Shown: positions 24,943 to 36,687 of the stretch, piece by piece
Numbering within the stretch: the first letter of the stretch is position 1
How the letters are laid out: every line of letters starts with the position of its first letter
Assembly: GCF_000708205.1 (NCBI RefSeq)
Contig: NW_014575550.1
Location: 62,001 to 126,000, forward strand
Source of the DNA: Mixia osmundae IAM 14324
Lineage: Eukaryota > Basidiomycota > Mixiomycetes > Mixiales > Mixiaceae
Reading direction: 5' to 3'
DNA length: 64,000 bases
Notes under the pieces: model-generated
What the model was told of the DNA's origin: nothing
The model's input: the letters and a program-made list of their open reading frames with translations, nothing else
The model's database searches: none
Program-made: the position numbers and the translations under genes

Positions 24943-27402
24943 ATGTCCCAGCTGGAACGCTACCACAGCAGTCAGTCGCTCTCTAGCCCGCCAATTGTGG
25001 CACAAAGAGCTCATCGCATCGACGGGTTTGCAGGTCCAGTCGCAGTCCATCCAGGCACGAATGCAGCTGGCAATCCACCATCAGCAGGTAGCAGTCCAGT
25101 CTCACCCCATGTGGCAAGGTTCAGCACCGTGCCACAGCATATGCGAACAGAACTCTACAAGTCTGCCACCGCGCCCAACTCGCCAGTCCACTATACCCCT
25201 TTGGCCAAGTCAATGAGCAGCGCTTATCCTCCCAGTGCAGCTCAGAGCTCGCCTGTACAACACGCAGATATACCCTTGCGATCAGCCATGCTACCTAGTG
25301 ATATCCTCAGCTTGACAGAAAACAACGCACACACTTCGCCTTTCGTCGATCATCGACCTGTTCACCCGCCCGCGCCAATACACTATCTGCCTGGCGAGCC
25401 AGCCGGACTCGGTATACAACCCCCTAGGCCTCTTGAGTCTGGCGGTGCAGACTACAGCACCCCACTAGGCAGCCCAGTGCATGCCTCTGCGCCAATGTAC
25501 AATCCCGAGTCGTCATTGCGCGTGCTGGGCATGAGCCGACTCGTGGGGAGAGCGGGCGTAGAGATCTCTGTCGCACTGGGCTTCAAGCCATCGCATCCAA
25601 TCTTGCTAGATGGTCTTCCGATCAACACCTTTCGCATTCTTGTCGGCGATATACCCGTCATGACGCGCTTGTCTTCGAGCCTAGGCGAGCAGCCAGGCGA
25701 AGAGCATATCACCTTGCTCGCTCTCGCACCCCAGCAAGCGAGCGAACTTCATCAAATCGTCCCAGTCATCGCTCAGGGGCTGGACAAGCAGGGTAATATA
25801 CGAGACGGCGCCCAGATTGGCTACTTCACTTACATACCCGAGCATCCACCTCTGGCGCCTCTGTCTTTGTTGAGTGACAACCTCTCGCAAAATAAGCGAC
25901 CTCGCAAACGGACAGCTTCTGCGCTAGAGACCAGTCAGAGCCAGCCGGGTGAGCCTGTCGCAAGCACGAGCAGATCTACCAGAATGATTGCAAGCGCCTC
26001 TACGCCTGGTATGCACGTCCGCAAGGCTCGACCTGGCATACCCCCATCGTTGCCCGGCGCAACACAAAGCGGTCAGACCTTGAGACATCCGCCTTTTCCA
26101 ATTCAAGATGGCAGTCAGCCCTTGATTATTCGCACGACGCAGATCACATTGACGATGGCAAACGCTGCACGAGCAACAGGACAGCACGTGACTGCCGATC
26201 GAGTGCCAACCAACAAAGCAGAGCTTGTCATCCACGGTGATCTCAATTCAATGGCCTCTGGATGGGATCAAGAAGAATGGGCAGCCAAGCGGCGACTGGT
26301 ACTCTTCGAAAGAGACCAACAAGGCAACACGATCAACCTTTCGTTCCGGCCCATCACAATGGCAGAATATGCGTCTGACAAGATCATACTCTCCTGCATC
26401 TTTCGAGAGGACGACGATCAATGCTACGTGACATCCGTCGATTCAATCTACTTGCTAGAAGCTCTGGTCGGGATCCGTTTCACCGTCGAGGAAAAGAACC
26501 GTATCCGTCGTAATCTCGAAGGCTTCAAGCCGATAACGGTCTCCAAGAACAAGCCCGATAGCGAAGACTTCTTTAAGCTCATCATGGGCTTCCCTAACCC
26601 AAAGCCTCGCAACATTGAGAAGGACGTTAAAGTCTTTTATTGGAAGACCCTTCAGCAAGCAGCGTCCAAGATCCTAGCAAAGTACAGGTCAGATTGTCCT
26701 CCGATCTGGTTTCGATGCTGCTGACGGTGAAACTGCAGCGCTGCATACACGGGCGTGCTTGGTCAAAGGGCCATCAATGCTTCCAATGCAGCCGAAGACG
26801 GACAGAGTCCAGAACCCGTCTTTGAGCTTTCCGCCAATCCGATACCTTATACATCCGCGCCAGAGCCACCGCAAGATACGATGGGTCCTTCGACGGCGCC
26901 AAGTACATCCGGAGGCGTCAGCAAGCAGAGCTCACATTCGTCAGAACCGTCAGTCCGGGGTGGCTCGAACAGGCCTGTCGCAGGCAGCTCGGAACCCGTC
27001 AGTGCATCGGAAGATCAACACTTCGATTTCGTGCATATGTTACACGATGACTTTCACAATTCTGAGCATCGACAACGGCCACCAGCACCTCCATCGTGGC
27101 AACCCACTCACGCTCGCAGCGTCTCAGAAGCAACTGGTTCGATGCAGCCCAGCACCGACAGCGGCAAAGAGTCTTACAAATCTAGACAGAGACTCGCAAC
27201 AGCAATACCCACCTTCCATCAGCCGCAAATATCCCAGTCTGTGCCCGGCAGTCCTTTCCATACCTATGCAGTCGAGCCAATGCTCGCGTCTGCCCCTCCG
27301 ACATCTGTCGCCTTTTTCCCCGGGCCTCAAGCCCATTTTGAGCAAGCAGAGCAAGCGCCGCCCGAAGGCGAATATGGACCTTTCCACTCAGACGAGCTCT
27401 GA
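24943..27402 (+). CDS. medA: MedA/Medusa-type developmental regulator
   Basis: Exons 24943-26687 and 26739-27402 give 802 residues. The core (about residues 390-600) carries family strings: SLRVLGMSRL earlier, then EYASDKIILSCIFREDDDQ, RRNLEGFKPITVSKNKPDSE, FFKLIMGFPNPKPRNIEKDV, and KYSAAYTGVLGQ, which appears only after splicing. These match the DUF7082 region of fungal Medusa (MedA/Acr1/Ren1) proteins that control conidiation and other development. The N-terminal 200 and C-terminal 200 residues are Ser/Pro/Gln-rich and probably disordered. The biochemical function is not established; the regulatory role comes from family knowledge. Convergent with the serine-rich gene, 145 bp between stops. 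Confidence 0.85.
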
Positions 27403-27546
27403 TCGCGCAAAGCGGTTGCTCCTGAGCTGTATAGTGCTGTTGTAAGCCCTAGTGTTGACTGTATTGCCCTTCTTTCGAACATTCATCTCTTTACGCGTCA
27501 TAACGGTCCCAGTGACTCTAAACAGTGCAGTACAAGATGCGTACAA

Positions 27547-30478
27547 TCACTCGTGCTTTGACGTGCGTCGAAAGCCTAATGTTGACAAAATGCGTGACTT
27601 TGGCTTCTTACGCTTGGTCGTGCTCAGCGAGCCATCGGTCGGACTCCACTGTTCGCGATCGCCAATCTCGACATAATCATCTGGAATATCGGGCAGGCTT
27701 TTCATCTGTGCTTTCCGTATCGAAGTAAGACTGTCGTACGAAGGATCAGACATGAGGGCATCCGTGCTCGGCATGCCCGTCTCTGACATGGCCAGAGACT
27801 GCGGCGTAAGCGGAAAGTCGAGCGTCGTGTCCGCGGAAGACTGCTGCCCGCCAGAGTTCCGCGAGCTGTGGGCGGGCATGGGTCGACTGAGCTGACTTTC
27901 GGAGAGGACACCAGACATGAATAGCGAGGTCGGACGAGAGCTCAACGCTTCGCTAGGAGACTGTGGCGCCTGCGAAGATGCAGCGGATGCCACAGAAGCT
28001 CTCCGTCTACTCGACTGACCCGTCAGGAATGACAGTGGCGGCGGCGGTGTCAAGGGTTCGGCTAGATCGAAGTAAGTCTGCCTGCCACCGCTCTCGTCAT
28101 GCAGCAAGATCGGCGGGCTCGCCACTGATCTGACCCTTTGCTTCTTGCCGTCACTGCTACGAATGCGCTGAAAGAGCCCCTTGAAGCCTTTCGAAGCTGA
28201 CTTTGGCAATGATTGCTGCGTAGGGTGATCCATAAGCTCACCCATAGAGTCGAGTTGGGCGCGAGAGGTGGTGTGTGCCAGATGCGGCATCGGCTGCATA
28301 CTGCGATGGCGATCATACGATAGGCCGAGGTGCATGTCTACCATTGATCCGCTCGGCACGAGTGATAACATGGAGTTGGTGGCACTGCGTGCTGTCCGTG
28401 ACCATAGCGAGAGGGGTCTCGCTTCTGCACGACCGTTGGCCGGGCGTGCCGGGCTGAGCAAATCAGAAGAGCTCTTTGCAGCATAGTGCAAGCCTATCCT
28501 ACTCGCGCTGCCACTACCCAGAGGCGACGAGAACCGACGAGCAGAAGCATCGTCTGTGAGATCTGATAACACTGCCTTCGGGTTGAGCGGCGCTGTATCA
28601 CGAGAACCTGCTCGAGAGAAACGCCAGGCGTCTTTGACGTGGGGACGCGAGCGAGCGCGAGTCTCTGGTCTCGGCTCGGAAGTCGCGGAAATGGTACGTG
28701 ACAGCACGGCCGAATCCACGCGGCTAGGAATAACACTCGTCCGATTTCGCCAGGCATCCCGCTCAGAGGACAGACTCGGCTGTCGCAGGGACTCGGCGGG
28801 CGCAGCAGCTTCCGGCGGTAGATACTGAGCCTGATCTGCTAGATAGGTCTGCAACGTCTTCCACCGGTGATTAGATGCGGGGATATTCTATGCATGAAAT
28901 CAGCTTTGAGGTTGACGTGCGCGGAGGACTGACCATGCTCGTCCAAAGCTTGAGAGCAGGTTGTGTGAGCATATGGCCTCTGCCAATACGCATGCTCTTC
29001 GAACGGGCGCGTTCTTCGGCATGGCTGGGGCTGCCAAGAGCCTCTCGGGAAGTCGGAGCAGAAGTCGGCTTCTCACGGCCATTCGGCGAAGTCGATGGAA
29101 AATCGTGACTATTCGGGGCGTCAGAGTGATGACTGCTTCCAGCTATACTCGATTGCTCGTCTGCCTCTTCTCGTCGGAGCGCTTCTTCATAGGCTGCATC
29201 GCTAGCTCTTGCCCATATGCCAGGCGAGGTGACATCGGTGTCAGCTAGATCACGGTCACGCATCATACACTCTATGCAAACTTCAGGTCCGTTTGCGGGC
29301 TTGCCTGCCGCTGTCGGACTGTCCATATCGAGCGGAAAAGGTTTCGGCAAAAGTGGTAGAGATGGCGGCATTGGCGCACTGGCCGATGGCTTGGCATCTC
29401 TTGCCGAAGGTCGCATCTCTGGCAGGTAGGGATGAGTGATCTGCTCTTGGGGTCGATAGAGACCGAATGCGCCGTCGTAAAGAACAGACTTGATTGCGCT
29501 TCTCGAAGAGATGGAAGCTGGGTAGGGTCCCGTATTGTTGTCAAGGATGGGAACGCCTGAATAGCTGGAGTAGGGTCTCGAGTTTCTTTGGTCCATAGAG
29601 GCAATATAAGACCCTGTCGAGTGCCTCGCAGTGTCTGCCGTCACTGCTCGCTCTCGGAGACTGCTAGCGCTGCTCGTCTGCTTGTGAATGGCGTTGCTGT
29701 ACAGCGCAGCAGAAGAATGTCGACCTGCACTGCCATTGGCAGCAGCAAGAGGTGCACTCACGTTTCGCATAGCCCCACGAGCAGCGCTCGTCGGCGAATC
29801 TGAGCGTACCGCTTTCTGCTGCTGCAAGTCGGACGAACGACCCTGATATGACGAATCAGCTGTCGATTTTCTGCTCATTGGCGCCGATTCTGGTTCTTGC
29901 CCTGGTTTCGTCTGTGCGGGCGAGTTGGAGGCAGATTGTCCAGATGATCGTCTGGATTGGCTGGCGCTTGGCGGCCTGCGACTGTTGGGCGAGCTAGCGC
30001 GCGACTCGGTAGCGTTAGGTGATGCCAGGGCGACGAGATCAGCTCGAGAGACGGTTTTGCTTGATTTGTGCGAAGAGGAGGCAGGCTCGGCGTGTCCATT
30101 CGTATGCGCATTCGTCTGGTTGCTCTGGCTTGGCGCTCGCGACATTGCCGCTAGCTCGTGGGAGCCAGAAATGATAGGGCTCAGACCGCCCGGTAGTGGA
30201 GGCATGGGCGCGTCAAGTGAGATCTGCTTGACGTTCTGCTCTAGCTGACCAGGTAGGGGCAGGCTGAGGTCCTTGGTACTCGCTAGCTTTTCGTCGCTCG
30301 TGTACTCGAACAGAGTACTCGACTGATACGGTCTCGCGCTCGAGTCGTCATCATTGCGCGCATACTCGTCATCAGACGAGTCCTGTCGGCTGCCTTGCTG
30401 TTGCCGAGCGGCTGAATGTACGCCGCTTGTTATATCAGTAGGCGAGCCCTCTGGTGAGGCGCATTGAGCTGCCAGCAT
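27547..30478 (-). CDS. Large serine-rich protein with CIEC motif, function unknown
   Basis: Exons 28934-30478 and 27547-28887 (46-bp intron) give 961 residues. It is very rich in Ser, Arg, Ala and Pro and probably mostly disordered. The one compact segment is CIECMMRDRDLADTDVTSPG from residue 401, followed by an acidic helix (YEEALRREEADE). This CxxC segment recurs, to my knowledge, in uncharacterised basidiomycete proteins. The splice joins LKLWTSM to NIPASNHRWKTLQTYLADQ, a second ordered patch. No membrane segment or signal peptide. Function unknown; I would not guess. Confidence 0.8.
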
Positions 30479-30955
30479 GGTGCCTTTGCGTCGGCTTCGA
30501 GTCGACGCCTAGTCAGATGACGTGCATTCTCCTGCAGTGAGAGCTGCAATGAGCACGAGGACGATGCAAAAGCGTGCTGAGCTTGCCTGTCTGCTGCTGC
30601 AGGCCGCCTGACTGGCCAGGCCTTGCCGTCCTGTCGCCTTGGGAACACACAGCACGCGGTCAGAGAGGGGTCGTGCACGATGTGGCACTCTATCTGCTAT
30701 CTACGCGAGCGTCAGGGGTCAGTGCTCGCTTCGTGTCGCCAAGCGTGTGACCTCGCTGTCCTCGTCGTCGTGCCGCCGCCGATCCTTTCTGGCTGATTGA
30801 TTTTCGGCGCCCGGCGCGTAGCGGCCCACTAATAAAGTGCGCTAGGCCGGGCACGCCCACCAACGCTAGCATGTCTCACTTGTCTCTCGATAACACTGCA
30901 CGCGCAAACTCTTCAAAAACGGCTCCGAATCAAGCACAATGCATCCTCTGCATCC
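30479..30955. other. 477-bp gap upstream of the serine-rich gene
   Basis: Holds the promoter side of the serine-rich gene and the 3' flank of the first secreted-family gene. It is G+C-rich around 30750-30840. No gene supported. Confidence 0.4.
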
Positions 30956-31877
30956 CTAAGCGACACCATGACGACCCTGGACAATCGGCACGCCGCTGCC
31001 ATCGAGCAAAGTGAAGAGGAATCTGCCCGAATCATTGTACTCAAATTCATGGTCTGTGATGTCGTCAGCCAAATTCGCAAACGAGCCGCGACCTACCGTC
31101 GTAGAGTGCTTGACACTGCTGGCTAATCGGCAGAAAACGCGCTTGTGTTGCCTCACAGACGAGCGATATGTCCAGAGGCTCGACTTGTTGCTCTCCAGGA
31201 GGGTTCAACTGGCTTGTACGAGGGTCAAAGATTGCGCTGCGATTGCAAGCTACATCAGCTCGCTTTCTCGTGCACTCGCCACCCCCCTAGACCCGCCTTG
31301 CCACGAACCGAACGGAGCAACAGTCTCGATAGATAGACACTGTTACCGCTCTGAGATCAATTTGCTCGCCAAGCAGACACAAGCCAGACTCACTAATTTC
31401 CACATCCGGCTCAGTGTAGCCCTTTGTGACGATGCGCATTCGCCATCGCAGCGTGATCTTGAATCTCGAGCCATTCTCATTAGCCACTTCCTCCGCATGC
31501 GCTTGCAGTCCGTTCGTCAGGTCGAAGTCGATTCGATACTTCGTTTTAGACTTGGGCTTGATCCAACTGGGCCAGCGACCGTTAACCGGGATGACGGAGA
31601 ATTTTTGGGTGGCAAGGCCGTTAAAAATAATGATGGAAGACCATCTGTTCGTTGCGAGATTGTGCAGGAGAGCAGGTCGCTACATTTGCGCAGATCAGCG
31701 TATCATATTGAGTGTCGACGAGACGGCACTCACTCGTGCTTCCACCGTGATCCCGAATCGATCGACATCACGCTGCACAAGGGTCTTCGCAACCTCGCTC
31801 GATGAAAAGTTGAGAGGTGTGCAGCTGACCCCAAGCAGGGCAGCCAGATAGATCAGTGCAATCATAGCGACAGTCAT
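30956..31877 (-). CDS. Secreted CC-x33-C-x13-C family protein, copy A
   Basis: Five exons on the minus strand: 31734-31877, 31394-31679, 31297-31339, 31097-31236 and 30956-31053 (236 residues, length a multiple of three). A signal peptide (MTVAMIALIYLAALLGVSC) is followed by VQRDV, a probable dibasic-type processing site matching copy B. The mature part has TNRWSSIII, RWRMRIVTKGYTE, YRDCC, then Cys at x33 and a further Cys at x13, then LYD and a short last exon. The intron at 31237-31296 must use a GC donor to keep the frame and the cysteine spacing seen in the other copies. It aligns end to end with copy B. Function unknown; an extracellular effector-like or cell-surface role is only inference. 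Confidence 0.68.
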
Positions 31878-32042
31878 GTTGCGCAATAACTCAGCTCGGG
31901 TTGACAGAAATGAACTAGTCACGCGGATCGTTGCAAAAGAGTGGCTGTGACAGAGTGAAACACACGGAAAGCCTTCCACAAGCGATCACGGTCGGCTTGC
32001 AACTGGTCGACAGGCACATTCTTCGTGTCTCCTCGGACGCTA

Positions 32043-32842
32043 CTAGTCCAGCGGAAAGAATACTTTCCACTGATAGTCCTGATAGAAATCGTAAACCCAT
32101 TCTTGTGATCGTGCGTCAGTCGGGATCGGAAGATGTGATGATGCACGACATACTCTGGTACAGCTTGGTACAGCGGTCAGGGACAGGATGAAACTCGACT
32201 TCGCTGGGGCTGCAGACGAGCTTCATGAACGTCGGTTCGTCATTGATGCGGACTGCCCTGAGCTTGACCTCCCAGGGGTTGACGACGACTCTGCGGCGAA
32301 CATCAGCTGTTGGGCTCTTACGGGGAGTCCTTGCTTTCACCCACGTCATAGCGTAGTGGATTTTGCAGCAGTCTGCATATGTTTCGATGAGCTCGCGATT
32401 GACGCCACGGTAATCATCTGTCTTGATGGTGTCTTGCCATTGCAGCGTCATATCGTAAAAGCCGGTCCATTGCGCCGCTTTCATGTTGTTTTTGACCCGG
32501 GCGCTCACTCCGTCGATTGGGGCAAAGTCGAAAACGTATTCGGGCAAGTTTGGTATGACCCAGTGATACCACTTGTCTCCCCCGCTGATCGTGAACGGCT
32601 GGCGAATCTCTGAAGAGACGAGAAGGAGCGATGTCCAGCGGTTGTCTGTGGGTGACTGCACGCGGAGATGGTTCTTCGTCCATTTGAGCCGTGGACGCTG
32701 ATCGAGCCTCGTGGGCACTGACCCACATTTTCACGACAAAGGCCGTCTCGCGGACGTCGCGCTTCTGCAGACCAGCCTGCATCGGTACAGCGATGCCGAA
32801 AGGCAGCACGGCGAAGAAGATTGAGAAGAGGCTGAGCAACAT
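32043..32842 (-). CDS. Secreted CC-x32-C-x13-C family protein, copy B
   Basis: Exons 32723-32842, 32345-32655, 32154-32290 and 32043-32101 on the minus strand give 208 residues. The signal peptide starts MLLSLFSIFFAVLPFGIAV. LQKR-DV is a classical Kex2-type site around residue 29. The core has DNRWTSLLLVSSE, MTLQWQDTIKTDDYRG, LIETYADCC, VVVNPWEVKL, CSPSE and RCTKLYQ. The last exon adds KWVYDFYQDYQWKVFFPLD. Every intron has clean GT-AG ends, and the last has a CTGAC branch site. This is the best reference copy for the family. It is close to the remnant copy D, implying recent duplication. Function unknown. Confidence 0.8.
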
Positions 32843-33199
32843 GATGATCTCAGGCGCTGTGATGGTCGCCGCTGCAAAGACAGATCAGATGAGCTATCGG
32901 ATAGGTGCACAGGGGATGAAACGTCGCAAAGTCCTTGGAGATCCTCGACCGAGCAGATATTTGCACGAGTGCTGCAATGAGCAGGTTTCGACGGGTGCTA
33001 GGACAGAGGCTTCGCAGAGATGCTTCATCGTGGGATGCAGATTGCTGATGATTCGCGTCACGGTGCATTGAGGACATGTAGACATTGCACGAATGACGTC
33101 GCACAGGAGTCGTAGCAACCCAGCAGATTGCATTCCGCAGAAGACCATCCGTGGGAAGACTGCGTTCGGTGTGCGCCATGTGAAGGTCTTCATGAGCTC
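32843..33199. other. 357-bp spacer between copies B and C
   Basis: No gene, repeat or family fragment recognised here. Confidence 0.4.
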
Positions 33200-34092
33200 T
33201 CACTTCGATGGGACGATGGGCGGGTCATCTGCAGCAGAGATCACAGATCCTGCACGGAGGTCGTTGAGGTAAATCGGAGGTTTATCTGCGCGCTGCATTT
33301 TAGCGAGTTGCGCCCGGCAAGCCGGTAACGTACGATTTGCCCAAAAGTTGATGCATCGCTGATCGTAAGGTTCCGGCACATCGGCGTCCGCATGCTCGCA
33401 GCTGATCTTGACAGTCGTCTTCCAGCCATTTTCCTTCTTGATCTCTGCACGCACTTTGTCAGCTTGTCAGCATTGCGTCGATGACTGTGCTATTACTAAG
33501 CGGTCTTGCGTCAGGGTTGACTAAGAGCGAGGTCGTGAAGACAGTCCGACAGCAATCTCGCCAGAGATTGACAGCCCATCGCTCATCGGTATAATCATAG
33601 CGGCGGGGAATGCGACCGTACCATGCAAGAGAGATGTTGTAATTGAAATACCAATCGCTAGAGGTCTTGATCCATACATCATCTTGGACTGTACGCAGTG
33701 AGACAAATGTCATCCAAACGAAGTCCTCGGCTGTCTCGACTGACCTTGATAGCGAAAATAATATTGGTTGTGCCTCCCTTGATCACCAGGTCCCTTGAGT
33801 TTTTTGAAGGGCGTGGTGAAAGGCAATTCAAGCGTGCCGTCCATAAGAATGACATCAGAGTAACGGTCGTCCGGCCCATACTGGATTTGCATGCTGCGCT
33901 GTTGTGCCAAAGATCAATGTTATGAAAGGCATATGCCAAGCAGACTCGAGAGCTCACAGCGATGTCGACCCTGAGAACATAGCTGAAGGTGTCCGATGGT
34001 CCGAGGGGATCATCTCCATCATCGGCTTGTACGCATTTGAAAAAGTTGAGCAAAGCCAAGGAGGCCACGAGGGCGAGAACGAGTTTGTGCAT
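33200..34092 (-). CDS. Secreted CC-x32-C-x14-C family protein, copy C
   Basis: Exons 33958-34092, 33745-33898, 33497-33688 and 33200-33444 on the minus strand give 241 residues. Signal peptide MHKLVLALVASLALLNFFKC, then an acidic start to the mature protein. Conserved core: WYFNYNISLAWYGRI, LWRDCC, LLVNPDARPL, Cys at x32, then RCINFW after x14. It differs from A and B in an extra intron before WIKTSSDW, and its third intron lies about ten codons further downstream. The C-terminus is uncertain. A GT donor just after FWAN could splice away part of the last exon, giving a short tail; reading through gives 54 more residues. It is the most divergent intact minus-strand copy. Confidence 0.65.
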
Positions 34093-34378
34093 CGCTTTTG
34101 CGCTTTTGCGAGTTCGTAGAAGATCGAGGAAGGCTCAAGCCTTGTCGATGCCAGTCGAGCGGCTCTGTGCGGAGCTGAACGATGTAGAAAGATGGCGCAC
34201 TGGCGATAAGGAGTAAAGAGGAGACAGGTCACCGGTCACGCGGGCTTTGGCAACGAAAGGTGCTGACACGCGTGGCATCGTCCTAGAGTGACACGTGGAA
34301 GCATGCGGCCTGCTCGAGCACTTGGCGGGCTCTCATCTTCGTCATGCATTCTACTGGTCGGTCCGATGTTTACTACAG

Positions 34379-34850
34379 TCATGCAGCAGGTGTGAAGCCT
34401 ACATCCCACTGAGGGTCTTGGTAGAATTTGAAAGTGAAATCTGCTCTCGCGTGTCAACGTACACGCAAGGCAAGGCGCGCGTGAGATGCTCTTGTATAGC
34501 TCGGTACAGCGAGCGGGATTGTAACGGTAAAAGGCTTCGTCTGGCTCGCAGATAAGCGACATGAAGCTCGGATATTGATCGGTTTTGAGCACGCGAAGGT
34601 TTACTGTCCAGGGGTTCACCACGACATTGCCGTGACAGAGAGCATCAGTCCGACGCATCCCTGGCTGTGTCCAATGATAGCGTCATTGCATAGTAATTCG
34701 GCAACAGTCTGAGTACGTCTCGATGAGTTGCCGGTCTTCGCCACGATTATCGTCCGTCTTGATCGTGTCTTGCCATCGAATCGTTAATTCGTAGAGGCCT
34801 GAATGTGCAGGCCGATTCAGGAGGTTCTTGCAGGGCTGACCCGATGAGCA
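34379..34850 (-). pseudogene. Remnant of secreted CC-C-C family gene, copy D
   Basis: Minus-strand sequence still reads like copy B from the middle of the protein to its end: RWQDTIKTDDNRG, LIETYSDCC, VVVNPWTVNLRVL, RCTELYK and FYQDPQWDVGF. In the 33-residue block ending in CC, 23 residues equal copy B. I find no signal-peptide exon upstream, and the splice signals at the positions used in copy B are degraded, so it is probably a decayed duplicate. A working gene with a distant first exon is less likely. Confidence 0.6.
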
Positions 34851-35552
34851 GCGACACAGTCAGGAGACGAGGAAGACCTAGACGACAGGTCAGAGGAGCT
34901 TAGAAAAGTCATGCGTGCTTCGTCGAGGCCCTCATGGGGGCGAGAAAGCTATCGATTTCAATAATTGACGCGCTTCACTAACACGTGCACTTGCCGGTAC
35001 CTGCCATGCATGACTTGCCTCCATCTCTGCTTCCTGACCTTTGTGCCTTTGTACAACATCGCGCAAACCGAGCTTCGCATTCTGCGACTACATTGGTTGC
35101 TCGGCGATGTGATTGGTTCCTCAATGGTCTTGTGAGGAGAGCGTTCAAACTGTGAGCTAAAGATCGCAAGAGCTATCATGCATCCAGGTCAAGTGAGCTG
35201 CCTTGTGGATCATCGACCCCAGCAAGCGAACCGACGTCATAGCTCTCTTCTGAACGCTCCCGGTCAGGCACGCATTCGATCAGATACGATGAGCAAAACC
35301 CCCCAAGCTGGTGGATGTTCCATCTGCGGCTTCAACCTCGCCGGCTCCGAACAGGAACCTGTCATACCCACATGCTTTCTCGTCGGCGGGAATATGCGGT
35401 TGTCAAGAGTTAAGAGGGGCTCTAAACGGGGCTCCCTAGAGGGTAGTGATACAGCCCTGGTCGTTAGCGCGCCTGCCCCATACGGCCCCATACGCCCTCG
35501 CTTTCAACCCGACGACTCTTGGCTAGACGGTCGATTGTCTAGCTAGCTCAAC
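34851..35552. other. 702-bp spacer, no supported gene
   Basis: Lies between remnant D and copy E. It has a 122-codon plus-strand frame (35178-35546) with no family features and unremarkable composition, which I do not call. It may hold the promoter of copy E and decayed 5' parts of copy D. Confidence 0.4.
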
Positions 35553-36408
35553 ATGCTGGGCTCACACCCTTTGAGCACGATGGGTTTGCTTGCCCTGGGA
35601 TGCCTGCTCGGTTTGGCCATCTTCGTTCAAGGTGTGCCCACTGACGGCAGCCCCCAACGCGACCACGATCAGTCCCTCGATTCGACTATCGCTCCCTCTC
35701 TGAATACATCGAAGCTGTCCCTGCCGGGGGATATGTCATCCTACGGCTTCGAAGTCACAATGGCGCGATCTTTCCGTTTCTTTTCTTACGAGCGTGATGC
35801 TTGGACCCGCAGCGTACCCGTCTCGAGTCGCAGAACGCAATACGTTACAGTCGAGACGGTCACCCACTGGTTCAAAGCAACAGAATATCTTGTCGAGATG
35901 ATCATTCAGGATGGCGTTGAGACTCAGATCACCGAAGATACCCTGGACGACCATAACCCCGGCGAGGCCAAGAAGACGGGCTACAAACGTGTCAGTATGA
36001 GCTGGAACGAGAGAATCGCATTGGACGGTAGTCCTGCCGATCTCGAAACGCTGACGAAGATTCGCGAGTGTTGCGAGTTCAACTTCGTGACCACGTGTGT
36101 TCAGATTTGCAGTGACGAGCGATTGCTGAGACGGTGGCCAGGTTTGCGGCTGATCCTGCAGTAACGCCGATGATAATGAAGAGAGAGAAGTTGGAGCCGA
36201 CGCATGTCACTCTCCACTGCTCACCTGGGACCGCGATGAAGATTCCCGTCACAAGAGAGTGCTCGACGCTCTTCCGAAGTAAGTTCATGGTGTCGAAGCA
36301 GTCCGTAAACAAGCCTCACGGATCTCCTCAGGCTGGGAGAAAGAGGTCGAGGCACACGAAACGATCGATGCCTATGTCAAGGTCGTCTCGCCGTATGCGA
36401 ACCAGTAG
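35553..36408 (+). CDS. Secreted CC-x32-C-x13-C family protein, copy E (opposite strand)
   Basis: Exons 35553-36094, 36142-36278 and 36332-36408 give 251 residues. It has a signal peptide (GLLALGCLLGLAIFVQGVP), then a Ser/Asp-rich stretch. The family core follows: SYGFEVTMAR, VSMSWNERIALDGS, KIRECC, FAADP, HCSPG, RECSTLF and a last exon SWEKEVEAHETIDAY. It lacks the first family intron. It keeps the phase-2 intron seven codons after CC and the phase-1 intron after the last Cys, at the same aligned points as A and B. It is the only copy on the plus strand, so the cluster has been inverted or dispersed once. Function unknown. Confidence 0.8.
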
Positions 36409-36687
36409 ACGATCAATGCATGACGCGGCGCGCTGTGAGGTCCAGAGTCTATTCGCACAGCGCACAGGCATACATGGATTGACAACGCCTGCCCTGATCA
36501 AACCCGAGGACTTGCCTGCTCCCATGAATCGCTGTGACGTTTGCCACCGCGATGAATTGCAGTGACCCGCGCGCTAGGCGCAGCCGCAGACTTTGCAGGA
36601 GCTTGAACGCACTGTCGTCGCGCTGATGTGTACACTTTGCCGACCTGTGCGACTTTGTCTTCGCGTTTTTGGCAAGGATAAACCTGC

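Noticed and set aside
31919-32146. Apparent separate minus-strand frame between copies A and B
   Set aside because: It overlaps the last exon and last intron of copy B in another frame; splicing to KWVYDFYQDYQW explains the region.
35178-35546. 122-codon plus-strand frame between copies D and E
   Set aside because: No signal peptide, no family cysteines, no intron support and ordinary composition; likely chance in G+C-rich DNA.
30956-36408. Secreted cluster as a mobile element or virus-derived array
   Set aside because: No terminal repeats, transposase, integrase, polymerase or capsid-like frames; spliced genes with signal peptides are host-like.
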